From assembly GCA_003342815.1 (NCBI GenBank), contig PTEX01000305.1, forward strand, positions 326,079 through 390,078: a stretch of 64,000 bases of DNA. Reading direction: 5' to 3'. Positions 1 to 14,900 of this stretch are shown one piece after another. This stretch comes from Eudromia elegans. Its lineage: Eukaryota; Chordata; Aves; Tinamiformes; Tinamidae. The notes beneath the pieces are model-generated. The model worked only from the letters and a program-made list of their open reading frames with translations. It was not told the origin of the DNA and searched no databases. Each line of letters opens with the position of its first letter. The stretch's first letter is position 1. The position numbers were made by a program, and so were the translations under genes.

Positions 1-153
1 TGGAGTCTCCTTCTCTAGAGATTTTCAAAACATCACTGGACATCACTCTGTGCCACATGCTCTAGGGGACCCTGCGTGTACAGGGGGGTTGGACTAGATG
101 ACCTCTACAGGTCCCTTCCAACCCTAGCCATTCTATGATTCTATGATTCTATG
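1..153 (+). mobile_element. CR1 LINE, 3' end fragment
   Basis: The 3' untranslated tail of a CR1 retrotransposon in plus orientation, cut on the left by the window edge. It has the CR1 tail wording (ggttggactagatgacct, then ggtcccttccaaccct) and finishes with three copies of the octamer ATTCTATG at 130-153, the hallmark CR1 3' terminus. It is non-coding. The same tail appears inverted at five other places in the window. Confidence 0.93.
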
Positions 154-1265
154 AATCAAACATATCCTGCTTTCCAAAAAGAAAAATAATGAAACTCCTT
201 TTTACACACAGTCCTTTTTAATTTTTAAGTTCCACTGGGGAAAAAAAACACTTTAAGTGCTGATTTGTAAGTATGGATATATTTTCCTGAGACAACAACA
301 CAAGTATTTCTCAAGTAAAACAGACAGCTCAAGAGAGGAAATGTCCTAAATAAAACAATAACATGCAGCAACAATTCCAAATGTTTCAGCATACTTACTA
401 TGGATACGCACTCCTTCCTAGTNACCAATAACGTTTTCCCTGTCTTGTAGATCATCAAAGAACTCTTTCCAAATGTGGTTTATTCAGAAAAACAAGAAAT
501 CTCACAACATTGAAATATACTGATGCTTCTTACCTTAACAGCTGAAACCCTTCTAGCAGCAGTAACCTAGCCCAAGGCTTTTTTCTATATTAGGTTTCCT
601 TTGCACTATGGAATGTGTAAATACAATTTATATTCTCTTATGACTGCCTTAGTAAAGCACTTTTCACAGCAAATGTATCCTTCAAACAACAGCAAAAAAC
701 TCTCTTCTACTTTTTGCAGACGATCAGAAAAAAAGCTCCCATGACATGGAAATATGTTTTTTATATATGTAACATATGGGGAACAATTATAAAAGGTGGT
801 ATATTTCAATCTAACTNAAAAAGGGACTTCTGTGTTCTTTGAAGCAAGTTACTTCTATTTCACAAATGAGTGCTAATCATAACTGAATCAAGGACATTGT
901 AGCAATCTAATCTCAGATGTAAAGNGATGTTGATGACACTAATTGATTCACTACACAAAGAGCTGTGATCTTTTGGCTTTCCAATATAAGTCATAGTAAT
1001 CCTCCTATTTAGTATTACAAGGTTTTGTACAAATGCTCTATGTTTACTGTGCTCCTTAGAAATGGAATTTAAAAGGAAAAAGGCTTNGTACAATCTAAGA
1101 AAAAACACTCATAAACATTTGGCAGTTCTGTTAGGCAGTAAGGGATGATTATACATCTCGAACTGCTTCACAGAGATGCTCCATATTTCTTCATGCCACT
1201 GCACTTTTCTTGGTACATGCACCTTGAGAGCTGTGCTGGTATCATCACTTAAGCATTCTGTCTGA

Positions 1266-1373
1266 TCTGAATCGGATCAGGAAAATGCTGTGGATAAGAA
1301 AGTATCTCAGACTCTTGAATCGGAGGAAGATGACAAAGAACTTCATAGTGAAAAAAAAGTTTGGGAAACTTAA
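1266..1373 (+). pseudogene. Possible degraded coding fragment (weak)
   Basis: A 35-codon open stretch ending in TAA reads as a markedly acidic, hydrophilic peptide (for example SESDQENAVDKK, then LESEEDDKELHSEKK), unlike the hydrophobic, cysteine-rich noise that AT-rich intergenic DNA usually gives here. There is no start codon, splice signal or recognisable family. It could be the remnant of an old retrocopy or exon, or chance; open frames of this length are common in AT-rich DNA. Confidence 0.15.
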
Positions 1374-3242
1374 TGAGAAAGGCACACTTTTGATTAGGTG
1401 TGATGGAAGTAATACTATTTTCAGGTTTAACTCTTTATTATAGCCGCTGCCTTTGCTACTGTCTGTAAAAAAAAAATAAATTGCAGCACCTCATTCAACT
1501 GCCTCAACATGAAACAGCCCAGAAGTTGGGCACTTAGGGCTCGTTGAATAATCTGCTTTCTCAGTTTAAAGGCAGTGATGCAATTTCCACTTTGCTTACT
1601 TGTAGGCACAAGCCTACAAGCGAAGGTCTGAAGTTTATTACACATTAAATCATATTTTGAGTAACTCCTGGGTAGTGATCGGCTCAATGCTGCCTTCACA
1701 GTCAGGCTTTGGGAGGTGCTGCAGAGCAGTGTGAAGGTCTGTCTCACCGCACCATAACAGGGCTCTTCAGGAGGCACAGACGTTCATGCCCAAGATTTTC
1801 ATTTTGGGCGAAGTCCTTACTTTCATTTTTTCTTGCTTTTTGAAAATTTGCAAAAATGTAGAAGGGTTTTGACTGAAGCTCCCACCAGAACTGAAAGTGA
1901 ATCTAAGTCTTCACTCCACAAAAGCCTCACCACACAAATAAGAGTTGTATGGAAGAAAAAGGTTATGCATGTTTATGAAATCTTATGAAAATCAGCTTTC
2001 TGTAGTAGAATATGTTCTAATTAAAATGGTAATTTAATTTTCAGATCTGATGGTCTCATCGATTGCTATAGTTGCTAAACTATAGTTACAGTTAGTCTTA
2101 TTTGTTGCCTACAGTTAGGTATGTGAAAACCATCAAGGTGTTTAAGAACTTTCAAACTATACACTACTTGAACATATTGCCTTGATATCATATTTGTCTA
2201 GCAAAGACAATTTGGATGCAGTATCTTTTTCATTTTCTTTTACTGAACAAATTAGTTGCTATAGCTGCAAGTGTTAGCTCAAGCATATACTCTTTTAAAC
2301 ATACAAAATGAAAAGGTGGTATAGGTGATTTTTTTTCTCATGATATAACTATGAATGTTTTTGTATTTTAGTACTCCATTGATTTATCTTCCACAAATAC
2401 CTCTATAAATAAATGTATACAATTAATCACTAGCATGTCACAATCTAAAATCTGTGTTGTACTGAGCCTCTTCAGTCTGAAGTGAACTCGTCTCTCATTT
2501 ACCTGCCACAAAGCAGGTGTTCTACCAGATAACTCATCAAACATGCACCAAAGCTGAATAAAATATTACTAAAACAAGGATAATCATTGTGTTAAAATTC
2601 CCAGTTATATAAAGCACTTACACCACCTGCAGGCCCAAGAAGTAAATAGAAGAAAAGAAATTATATTTTCCTCTGTCTTCAACATTACAGCTTCTTATAT
2701 TTTCCCTTTTATTTGTAGCTTGCTTCTTTTAACAAAGCTTATTATCATTATAAAGATCATTCCATTTTTACTTTTTCCTTTCCATTTTTCTTTCCTTTAT
2801 TCAAAAACAAGTTGAATTTAAGATAAAATAGTAGAGTAGATACTGTAGATTCTGGTAGTTTTTGATTTTAGCTTTCTACATTTTGTTACTAGGAAGTTGT
2901 TTTTAACTTTTTATACGTAAAAATACTTTAAATTTACTAAAAACATTTATCCTGGGAAACACAGAAAAGGAATTTCTACAATTTATTTCCTTGAGACTCA
3001 TCTATGTTCATCTCAATTTTCTCAAAAATATTGACTGATTTTGTTGAAACTCTACATTCTTTCTGGATAATTCTATTGGCTCTTATTTTCAGTATGGCCA
3101 AAAATATATTAAAATAAACTACTTATTACATAAAAGCCATTCAGTTCCTGTAATTGAGAACAGAATGCATTTATTTTTCTTTTCAGTGATTTTTCTGAAA
3201 ATGGGATTTGACAAAGGTAAATGTCCTTTCCACAGAAATCAT

Positions 3243-3290
3243 TTATATGTATACATATATGTATATACATATGTATATGTATAATATATC
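3243..3290. repeat. Low-complexity (TA/TG/CA)n tract
   Basis: Alternating purine-pyrimidine run made of tatgtata/catatatg words, about 48 bp and imperfect. A degenerate TATG-type microsatellite. Confidence 0.8.
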
Positions 3291-6200
3291 AACAACCAGA
3301 GTATCCACATACAATAGATATTACTTGTTCTGAGAATGTCCTGTCTCTGCTTTCCAGAAGTCTTGTTTTCCAGCTGACGTAACGTCCTCCTTACTACAGT
3401 CTCTAACACAACTAAATCCCAAGCTAGGTTTGCATAAGTTTCAGATAGGTGACTTGTAGGGGGGAATGTTATGCTTGTATGCTTGTGCAGGGATATAAAG
3501 CAGAAATTCATGGAGAGAAAATAACTAGGAAAATATACAGCAAATTTTACTGCATGCTGAATAAGATGAAACTTCCACCGTATTTTAGGAAAACCTTCTG
3601 TAAAAATACTTCAACTGTATTTTTTATTTCATTCAGGGAAGTGAATGGCATCCATGGCCATAACTGTTTTACCCTGAAAAGTCACATCCAAAGTTAGCAT
3701 TTAATGATAAAAATTACTGTCATTCTACTGGTGGCACAAGCTTATTTAAACTTATCAGTATGAGTGGTACCAAGGATAATTCAGGATTTAGCATGCTCCT
3801 GACATCTAGTTACATGTTTGTTTGTTTGTTTCCTTTTTTTGTGTAGACCCTAGATTTCTTCTGCCTCTCCTGAATAAAGACATATGATGAAATATTTTAG
3901 AAAAGTGAAAATGCACAGCAATGTAGCACAACTACTGATGTGCATTATATGAGTTATTATATGCCTGTTATATATTAACAGGCAACTCTATTAGGATACT
4001 TTGAAATCTTATTATTAACTTAGGAAATATTTATGTCTACTGCACCTCAGTGGGAAATAACTTTTGAACACCTTCATATAGAAGTGTGTCCAACAGTTCT
4101 GTAAATAAATATTTCCTGCCACACTACTCCAGGACATCAAGTCACATGCACCATTTCATAAGCCTTCTATCTGGTCATGTCTGGAGAGGGTTGAATGTTG
4201 TGTTTCCCACATCTATTTGCAGGGCTAATATTCTTTGAGTCTGGAGTCCTTCCAGAGTTTACTTTTTATTCTGGCAAAAGTAGCTGTGGTACTGTATTAT
4301 TCAGCCTCATTTCTGTTAGCCTAATTTGAGCAANATATGTGGTTGGGAAGGTTTTTCAAATAGTGCTATTTAATTCCAGAAATTGGAAGCTCATTATGGC
4401 AAATATTAAATGCTAAGTTTTATAAGATAACTATTATTTTCATTTAACAAACTTGCTATTTAATTCAAATTATTTGATTCAATCCTGTAAGTAACTTTAC
4501 AACAGGTAGGAGATGAGTACTTATCCTTGTAGTCAGTAAAATCGCCGTTCAAATCACACAAATTACTGCTATTCCAAACTAGCAAAAATTCAATCCCCTT
4601 AAAGGCAACTGAAAGCAGACTGCAGTTTTCTAGATACCTGAATGAACATTCATCAGGCTACATCACGATCCTTACTGCCTCCAAATCCATGCATAACTAT
4701 ATTGTTCGTGTCACTTGAAATTAGTCATAGCAATACAGTAAATGAGTAAGATTCTCATAAATATGCAAATTAGTCCACATCCATAAAATCCCCCAAAGAA
4801 CTTGGGAGATTTTATGTAACATTGCCCCCTAGTGATTTTTTTTCATAATTTTCCTATTCCAGAGTTAGCCCACAAAATATTCTTTCCCTATGATTGTTCT
4901 GTTATTGTATTCTTGAGCAAACATAATTCCTCTAATATTAATAAGTTTGGCTGCATGTAAAGGCATAATCCCTAGATTCATTTAAATAGGAAAAACAGAA
5001 TATTCTGCAGTTATTTAGCATCAGAGAGATTTCCATAGCAGACTGGCAATAGGCCAGCGTTCGAAACACACAAGCACTTTCCTATTTAAGGTCTTTATCA
5101 GCAACAAATTCTAAGCTCATCTCTCTTACTACATAATACTACTGTAAATGTCACAGAACTTAACACCTCATTTACTAGATCACAATAAAGTAAAAGAATA
5201 AATAGGACTATTGAAGAAAACATTATTAAATAGAATAATCTGTGTAAAATAAAAGCTGAATTTTGGCAGGACATGAAACACTTTAGCTGTAAATCTGCAT
5301 GCAACAGTTAAGATTATTTTAACAGCTTGCAGGAGGATTATGGCTTGCAGTGAGAATTACCTTGAATTCCATTCATTGCTTACAAAGGATTTCTGCTAGG
5401 CTTTTGGCGACATTGACTTCATCAGAAATATTAGGAGAGAGACAGATATTTCATAAGTGAAAACCAATCTCTTTCATTTAGTCATCTGTGTTTTTCACAG
5501 AATTTTCCCATGATGGAAAGAACCACGTTCTTCAAGTACTTAAACGGGATCTCAGCAAACTCATTCCAGGTATGGCCTGTAAATATTTTGAAACGTTTTC
5601 CTTATCCTAAAGTAAATTTCATAGATCACTTACATACCTCATAACAAATTCTCAGTCTTCACCAAAACAAGTGACTGATATCACCTGTCAAGATAGAAAA
5701 CAATGTGATTTGATATGTTATATATAATGTATATGTATACTTACACATATACATACACCCTCACAAATAGATATATTTAAAGACACCATATTTAAACATT
5801 AAGTCTAAAAAACAGAACAAATTTGTCACGGGACCACATTCATTTTTTCCTCCATATTTAAATATTATCTTTATTTTTGTTTTAATATTGAAAAAGAGGT
5901 TAATGTGAGAAGACACACGGTGCCCAGGTGGCAGTACTGTAACAGAGGAGGCAGATCTACATCATGAACACCTTGTTTTACGCTTAGCCCCTGCATGGGC
6001 ATCGTGCCACTCTGACAGATGGGCATCAATAAGAGCAGCAATGTGCCTTGCGTGTGCCTGTGCAGCTAGGGCATTTGCCTAGAGAAAGGCTTTAATTCAA
6101 GACTAGCCAAACAGCTGCTCATTCTTAGTTTCTATCTCTATCATTAAGGAGCGATGTCAACACTAATCCATTTTTGAGCTTGATTAATTATTTTTAAAAA

Positions 6201-7925
6201 GAAAAGTGGCTTTTGGCTAGAGTGAGCAGAAAAAAAATCAGCATCTTTACACAGGCATGTCACCTGCATAAAACTACCAGTTGCATCTTTCACATGAAAG
6301 AAAAAAAAAGGAAGACTGTGGTTACCCTTGATACAACACAGCAGAAAGCAATTTTACCTTCCCTGAACAAATCCAAATGCTGATTAAACCTGGTTTAGTG
6401 TGATCCTTTAGTTGGATGTCAGTACATTTTTGTTTCTATGAGCTTTGACCACCACTATTCCCTAGAAAATTTCTCAGAAGGATCTTGCTCTTCTTCTTTT
6501 CTCAATTTCTGGCAGTTTCTTTCTTATGTTCTTTTCCTAATCTACCACCATGTGAAGGGAAAGGAGCCAAAAGAGAAAGAAATGATCAGAGAACTCAAAC
6601 TCATTATATGCCACACAGTGCTGTACCAAGTCTAATCTCTTCCTCCACTGCAAAGACAGGAAGAAAATGAATAGACTACTGACTTTTCTGGTACTCCACA
6701 ATCTGCNTTTTTTTATGTTCTTCTCCCCTCACATTACATAAGAAACTTACACACAATGGAAGATTAAAAGGCCAGAGGATTCCCTGTTGCTTGCTTCTTT
6801 AATAGAAAACCCATACAATCAGTCACATAGACAAGAGGTTGGGCCATTTTCAAGGCTTTCGGACTATCAGTTCACACAGTTAAACAGTTGACAAACTATA
6901 GCTCTGTGTGAAGTTCTTGACATTGACTCACGATTTTATTGTTACTGCTGTTTCAGCAGCTTTTAAAATGCCTGGCTGAATGTATGGGTATTTTTAAGCA
7001 AGTATTACATTATCTTTCCTAAGTCTTTGGGATGGCAACAAAATGCAAGTTCCTGTGGCTGAGTCACTGCAGTTAGTTTGTAGCCTTGATAGAAAATGCC
7101 TATTTCTGAACTTTGCTGCTGTTCCTCTTTGGATTGCTGTGGTAATGTAAAACCCCTGTCAAGTTATGTGGACCACATTGGTCCTCATATGTGCCTATTC
7201 CTTTTGAAAATCTAGAGGGTTGTTTTTAACAAAGGCAGCATCAAGTGCCTTTCTGATGGCACTGAAGGCATCTATATTTACCTTTATTACTTACTGCCTA
7301 TGTTCTCATCCACAAACATATTTTCATTGATTTACAAAAAAAAAAAAACAAAAAACAAAAAGGTATTTTTCTCCAGGGCGAAGCCATTTCCACATGCAAA
7401 TCATAAATTAAAATTATGCCATCCAATCTGTTACATGAGTATTTTTTTCTTACAATCTACTAGCACTCTCTTCATTACTCTCAAATGCCTCAAGGACTCT
7501 GTGTAGTGCTATAGTTCTGCTGTGTCACAATAAAAGCCTATAGATGTTTCTTAAAATGAGTATTGAGTATTATGAGTAAATTAAAAAAAAAAAACCCATT
7601 GTAGAACTGCCTAACTAAATAAATTCATACTTCTAGGCAAGAACTTTTCAGGTAAGAAAGAAGGGGATGTGTCAAAGTTCCGTTTTTACTCATGTTAAAT
7701 TGTTTGCTTTGTTAAGCACTCAAATCCTCACATATGATATAATCACATCATAAAGTTCTGTGTCATTAAATAGTTACATTTTCCAGGAAACTAATGGACT
7801 TCTGGAAAATATCCATCAATAAGTTCCTTTCCCACTGTATTAACTCACATAGCATCATATGGAAATTCAGTTGAGACAATCACATTGCAGCTCGGACTGA
7901 AAAAAAAGAAAAAAAAAGGGNTTTT

Positions 7926-7962
7926 TTTTCATATGACATATGACATTTTTCATATGACATTA
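7926..7962. repeat. Short tandem duplication
   Basis: The word tttttcatatgacat occurs twice, with an extra atgacat between the copies. It lies next to an N and homopolymer runs, so the local assembly is uncertain. Confidence 0.7.
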
Positions 7963-8459
7963 TTGCTTTTAAAAATCTTTAAAAAATGTAAAAAAGGACT
8001 CAGGCAGCTAGATGTAATATATTTCAGGAAATGATTTTTCTTCTTCACGATGTAACAACGCTCTTTGCCATTTATCATTTTTAATGTTCCTTGAAAATTC
8101 ATTAAGGCCTTTATAAATAAACTTTGCACATGAAATCTAGGGTAACCATGCAGCGTTTTGTTCTATTGTGAAAGCCACGGCAATTACAAATTAGTCTGCT
8201 AGATCTTTGGCTCTTCCATCTTCAGTTTTCTAAAGGCAACATTTTCTATCCTAACTCATTATTATTTGTTTCCTTGACAATCCTTCTCATCTAGCCTGCG
8301 AGGCACAAATGACTACGGACTTGGCAGCATTATAAGATTCCTCATCAAAAAAATCTGTAGAACATTTTGCTAATTCTCTCTGTGCTGTTGTCAACACAAC
8401 CAGCAGAGAAAAAAAGGCAGTAAGGACTCATTACTCTGCTGCTTCAGGAAAGGAAGACC

Positions 8460-8515
8460 ATATATATGTATATATGCATATGTATATATGCATATACATG
8501 TAAATATACCTATGT
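8460..8515. repeat. Low-complexity (TATA/TGCA)n tract
   Basis: Imperfect alternating run of tatatatg/catatg words, about 55 bp, similar in kind to the tract at 3243-3290. Confidence 0.8.
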
Positions 8516-11500
8516 ACGTAAACACTACAAAACATTCTGCCTTGTGAAATGGCAGCACAGTGTTGCGACAGTGTTGACTTATTCACTAGTATTGCAGTCA
8601 GTTCTCTCTCTTAGCTACATCTTATTTTGTCCTCAGGAGAGCATCATCCCCTTGTTGGTTGAGTCTCTTACCTTCAGGCAACCCTCCCAAGACGCCATAA
8701 GGCATGGCTGCTAGAAACTCCTGCCAAATGCAGCCTTTAAATCTACACACTCTGAAAGCACACACAAACAATGGGATTGTGCATGAAGGAATAGAAAAAG
8801 GAAAGGAAAGGATGAAGGGATAGAAAAAGACAAAGCATAAGAGAAAATATATATTATTTATATGTTACAAGGAAAGAAGTCCACTGTGATCTAACTATAT
8901 TTAACAAAATACTGCTACAAGGGAAAACCAACAGTTAGAGCCTGAATAACTACAAATCTCTAAATTCAGATGTTTTTTCATGCAATAAAAAGACTTCCAG
9001 ATCTACAGAGGAGCTCCTGCAACTGGATGCCACTCCTACACCCTGACCCACAGTTTTCGGTGCGGGGAAACTTTCCCTGGGTCCACAGGACCTGAAGAAG
9101 TTGGGGGAATAGGGAAAGGGAGGAAAGGTGCTACGGAGATACAGGCTGATTTTCTAATTACAGGTATATTTGGAACTTGCTTAGGTTTCATGTTTGGAAA
9201 AGCAATTATGCTTGCAAGGCACTCAGAAATGAGGAAGGTGCAATAAAGAAGCACAAGGTAACTTTTATTAATTATACAATCCAGTACTGGTTTTTATTTC
9301 ACTCTTCTACATTTCCTAGAAAAGGTATTAGAGAGAGATATAATTCAAAGTATTTTGTCAATTTGGTTATTTAAATAATAGGTGTTTCACAATACACATT
9401 TGCAATGAGACCTTTGTTTAAAAGTTAGCCGTCTGACATGTTACTGATGCTGACAGAATAGCAGTTTTATGTGCCATCTAAGTTATGGCATAACGGCAGC
9501 AGAATACTCAACTTTAATGTTGACTGTCAAACTGACGATCATTAAGAAACACTACATTTCTTTCCAGTCTTCCTCTATCTTTCACAGTAACAAGGAATTG
9601 ATTACTAATTGATTAATAATTGATTTCAACTGCTCCGTAAGATCTTCCTAGAGACATAAACGTTAAGTGCCAAAAAAATTCAATTTACACATTATACAAT
9701 TACTTTTGCTGGTATTCAAGCCTGGATATACCCTTCATGTGAGGCCTAGAGCTAAACTGAAAAATCCATGTAACAACTAAATGTTTCATCCTTTATAATA
9801 ATTTCAAATCTAGCATATTTGCCTGTACAGACAAGGAAGGCCTTTCTCCAGACCTTACGTATAAAATTCTACTATCACTACTACGTACTACTATAAACTT
9901 CTCCTGAAGTACCACAATGTTTTAAACTGGTTGTTAGGTATCCATTCAGTTATCCAGAAACTTCTTCNAGGACAATGTATTCCAATCATGTACACATATG
10001 TTCAATTAATTAAAAATCAATTTAAAAGACAAGTGTTAGGCTTTTTCTACCTTGCTTCATTTCTCAGAACATTCTGAGCATTCCTTATTACTTGACTTTC
10101 AATTATTTTTTAGTAATTTTCCTAATACATTTATCATGTACATATGCAAGTTGTGTGTATGTATATCTCTGTGCATATATTAAATAGACATCTAGCTGTC
10201 TTTCATTTTTAAATTGTAAACGACCTCTCAACAGTCATCCTCTCCTTTTCCATCCACCTTGTGTTACACTGGAAAATGACAGTAGATGATAGAGGACCTT
10301 TTCTGCTATAAGCTCTTTAATACTAGTGCCCAGTAGAACACACTCCTACCTCAGGATACACTGAGATGCAAAAGCTCCATACAAATCACTCTGCACCTGT
10401 TACAAATTTATATCTTCTGGTATTGATTTCACTGGAAAAACTGGCAGAAAACTTCTGGACATTCTGGATATTACACAGCAGAGAAGTTGTGTATTCCCTA
10501 TGCTTTCTTTTTTTACTGCCACAGTTTCACTTAACAAATTGCTCAGCTAGATTCATTCACTTACACTTTCATATACAAGACCCAGACAGTTTTTATCCCT
10601 AAGATCTGACTCTGAGGATTCTGTGAGGTAATGACAATAATAACTAACACCTTCTATCTTTATGACGATTTTAGCCATATTCTCTACTCACTTCGTATTG
10701 TTTGCTTTTTACAAGAGAACTTTGGAACCCAAAAGTGCTTCTTCCTTTCTGGGAAAGACCTGGTCATGCTCTTTCCTTCACATAAGACATTATGTTCTGC
10801 TTTCCCAGAGAAATTAGAGCATGTAGATCCTAAAGANGTCATAGAACGCTCAAATCAGCTATCTGATTTGGAAAAATTAGGCGAAACGGAGCACGGTGTG
10901 TGCCTGGCATGTTAAGCATGGTCAGTGAGGTCTCCTCCAGGGCAACAGAGGGTACATAGAGACTCGGAGCTAGAGTATCAATAAAGCACCTAGTCTGTCC
11001 AACATACAAATCATTTTTAANGCACACCAGTATACCGAAAAGTGTATTAAGCCTACAATCTGATAAAGCTTTGACCTTCCTTTTCAGTCTCTTTATCAAT
11101 AAACTTCAATTTCTAGCAGATTTTTTTTTGCACTTACACTATTTCATGCTTACGTCCTTTCAAAAAGGAAAAAAAAAAAGTATGTATCATAGGTCAGAAA
11201 CAGTAAACAGTTCAGAAATTATGCTATATGAGGTAAAGCGATTTAAGATTGGCTCTCTGTTCTTGGACCAATTTTTGTTTTCATTAAGCAGAAATGAACT
11301 ACTTTCCAAATTGCTGGAAATCAAGGTTATTCAGAGACTGATTTGGCATCAGTTACATCTGTTTTCGATTTAAAATATTTCCATGACCTCAGAACAAAAT
11401 ACTACTTTGGCAACAGATTTGTGTTATCAATTCATTTTGTCCAACAATTATATTCTACTCCAGCCATTTCCATATTGCTATACCTTGCTTTGAATATTCT

Positions 11501-11951
11501 GACTTCTTTTGTTGATTGTAAATTAATCTTTTTTTCTTTTTTTCTCCCATTTTATCAGCAATATTTGAAATATTCTTTTGGATTAACGTTCCAAAATTTA
11601 GCATTTACTGAAGATGTTTAGAAATAGGAGAAGAGAGGATGTTCTGATAATGTCAGCACAGAAAATGATAAAGATGTATGTATATACACACATACCAGTA
11701 CCACACACATAAAAAGTACTCTTTGCTCAATAGCAATGTACATATATTAACTTGAGCTCCCATTTCTGAGACACTGTATTAAACTCATTACTCCTATCTA
11801 TTGAGTTCTAATTTTACTGCAGAACACCATAATCTGTTGCACAATACAGTTTCTAAAAATATGAAAATCATAAATTTAGAATGTATTAGAATTTGAACAC
11901 AAACATTCCCTACCTGAATCAGCAATAAACGAGAACTAAACAGATTACCTG

Positions 11952-11993
11952 TTAAGATATTGTTCAAGAAGATTAAGATATTGTTCAAGATGA
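11952..11993. repeat. 21-bp tandem duplication
   Basis: Two adjacent near-identical copies containing ttaagatattgttcaaga (11952-11972 and 11973-11993). Confidence 0.9.
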
Positions 11994-14900
11994 CAGTTTA
12001 GTTTAGTAAACTGCATAATTTAGCCTCCATTTTCCGAAGAGTAAACTTCTTGCTGCTTACACTTCCATTTTTGGTGATTTGTCATAGGGAACTGGTAAAA
12101 AATGTATGCCATGACTCATGGTAAAAGATGTTCCTGAGATTTCATGTATGTTCATGAAATGTTAGAGGAAAATCCTAAACTGTTCTAACCTGGAACAAGA
12201 AGTCAGAGCCATAATTGGACCCGAGATAACTTTTCCCATTGCTGTAACCTGCAGAAGTCTGATCTGCTGTCCCAGACAGTCCACAGCAGTTTGTATTTTA
12301 AAAACCACCCAGATATTATGAGTGATGCATGATAAACTGTAATAGAGAGAGACATAAAAAAAAATGGGTTTTGAGTGCATTTGTAAAGAATTAAATAATT
12401 ACATGTTGCTTTGCCAGTACTACTAAAAACCAGAAGTGCCCAAAAGATGTATAGTAATAAGTACATGTAATGATAAATAGGAAGAAACAAGGAAGTTCAG
12501 GGAGAGCTAGTTCATAGGGATTTTCCTGACTCAATTAAGCTGCTTGAAAAAGAGTGCCAGCAATCTTGAAGTGAACAGGATAAGTGCATTTTTTCTTTGT
12601 GATTTTCGTTTAAAACATCAGCAAGCCAAACCACACTTGCTGCCATTTCAAAATAAATGAAAATGAGCAACCAACTCTATTGCTCACATGTGCTCTAACT
12701 CTGAAACAAATGACATAGATTTATATGACATAGAATTGTAGATTTAAATGACATAAAATTAGGCTCTTTTGCTACCAAGGAGTCAATAAAAATGATGGAT
12801 TTTTTTTTTATTACAAAAATATAAATAACTGGAGCATTTGCAAAAATCAAAACTCATGGCACATGTCACAAAATCTCAAAGTATTAAGGCATAGTGTTCA
12901 TGCAACAGGAAGAAATTTGCTCGTCATTTCTGTGCAGGGAAACACTTGCTGTTCTGCAACACTTGCTTCTCCTACCTGCCTAGTGCACTGCAGCAATGAT
13001 ACTGCTAGTCCATGCATCCCATATGTTAAATTCTGTGTTTCACTGCAGTGAAAGTCTGTTTGAGGAATGTACTCAAAAAAAACAATTCTTATACCACCTC
13101 CACTAGGACTCAGAAACAAATAAGTTTTTTAGCAGTTGCTTTAAATATTCAAAAAACAATACAGGATCAGTATTTAATGGCTTAGATTAGAGTAACAAAC
13201 AGATAAAATAATTTGTTCAAGATTTAATACAAGAAATATTTTAATCAGTGTCTATTAATCTGTTTAAGAAGAGATGAAGACCAATTTAAGTGGGTAAGTA
13301 GATTTTACAAAGCTACTTCTGATCATAATCTGTTTTATGTCCTGTCAAATGACTGCCATACAGATCTGAAAGAATGGAAAATATTTCCTTCTTTAGAAAG
13401 CCATCAGTGACATTTTCTTTACCATGTCATTTTAAGGTGAGAATAAGGTCACATACTATACTCTCCTGGACAGACAATGTTATCATAACCTTTCTTCATG
13501 TTTCATCTTAAAGATTTTATCAAAAAATACTGATTATAGAACTCTCACTAAGTTCTGACAGTTTTCAAAAGCAACATTGAAGATTTCACTGAAAGAAACT
13601 CGATAGGTTAATTCAGGTCATGATCATATAGTGCACTGAATGACTTGTTTGTGGATACCTCTAATTTCCTAACAAATACATTCAATACTATGTATGATTT
13701 AAGATTCTCAGCATAATCATTCCCATACATCTTGACCATGGACCTATGAACTTAAAGGATACCTATATACAAATTAAAGTCTTAACTGGAAATATGAGCC
13801 TGTTTTGGATTTAGTCATATTTTGTATTATGTATTAACATTTTTCTGAATAAGTAATCAAACCCATCACAGGAATCTATTCTCCTAAAAAATCCAATTCT
13901 GTAATGGCAAGGCATTCCCAAATATTTTAGTAACACTGTCAAACAATTCAATTCCCACATTCTCCACAAAATACAGATTACGAACAAAAAAGTATTGATA
14001 TAACTTAAGATTAAAAGAAAAATAATGTAACTATCTCTTCAGATCTATAAGTTAGACAATTTGCAATAGAAATTATCATTAACCTTTCATGCCTTGAGTG
14101 CTTTATGACTATAAAGAATAGGTTAACTGCAACTAGAAGAGTCCAAGACACATTCAATTCTAAGATAAATAGGCTTTTCTGTTTCAATATTTACTAGTAG
14201 AAAGATTATTTCAAATTTTACTTCTTGATTTTTAAGACTTTTAAAGATACAAATATTTTTAAAGCTCCAAGTCTCAAAGTTAAACACCCGACTCTTTCAG
14301 TGTTAAATTATACCTTAATTCTTCAGCATAACTTCTTTTTGTTTCAGAGGTTTCTCCATATGTGAATGAAAAAAAATTCAAGTACTTAAGTCTGTTAACT
14401 TTCAAAAATTAGCTATTCTGACACCAAGGTGTCTAATCAGTACCTAAAATGCTCAACTTCTTCACATCAAATTGGTGCACTTAGTTACTGGAAATGACAA
14501 TTCAAAACTGTCATGTATACAAGTCATAGACCATTCTCTTTTCAAAATACACCAAAACCAAACACATATTCAGGGCTCCAAAGCGTGCATGGGTAAAAAC
14601 ACATATCCACACATATGCTTCTAGGATAAAATGAAAGCACAACAGGGATGAAGCTGTCCTGCAATTTCTAGACATGACAGCAACTTGCTGGCATTCAGAT
14701 AACAAGATCTGTGAAACATCAGAGAATTTACTGGTGATTCAGGGTAAGCCTCTGTATATTAAAGATATGGTATGAGATTCTATCAGCATAAATATATCCT
14801 TCTGCTCCTGATTAAATTATTTAATTAATAATAACAGATTTTCGTTATTCATTACAACATTAAATGAAAATTAGAGTTCATTTTAGCAATGTTTAAAGAG

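Noticed and set aside
1427..1777. 116-codon minus-strand open frame
   Set aside because: It has no recognisable domain, no splice or promoter context, and ordinary intergenic composition.
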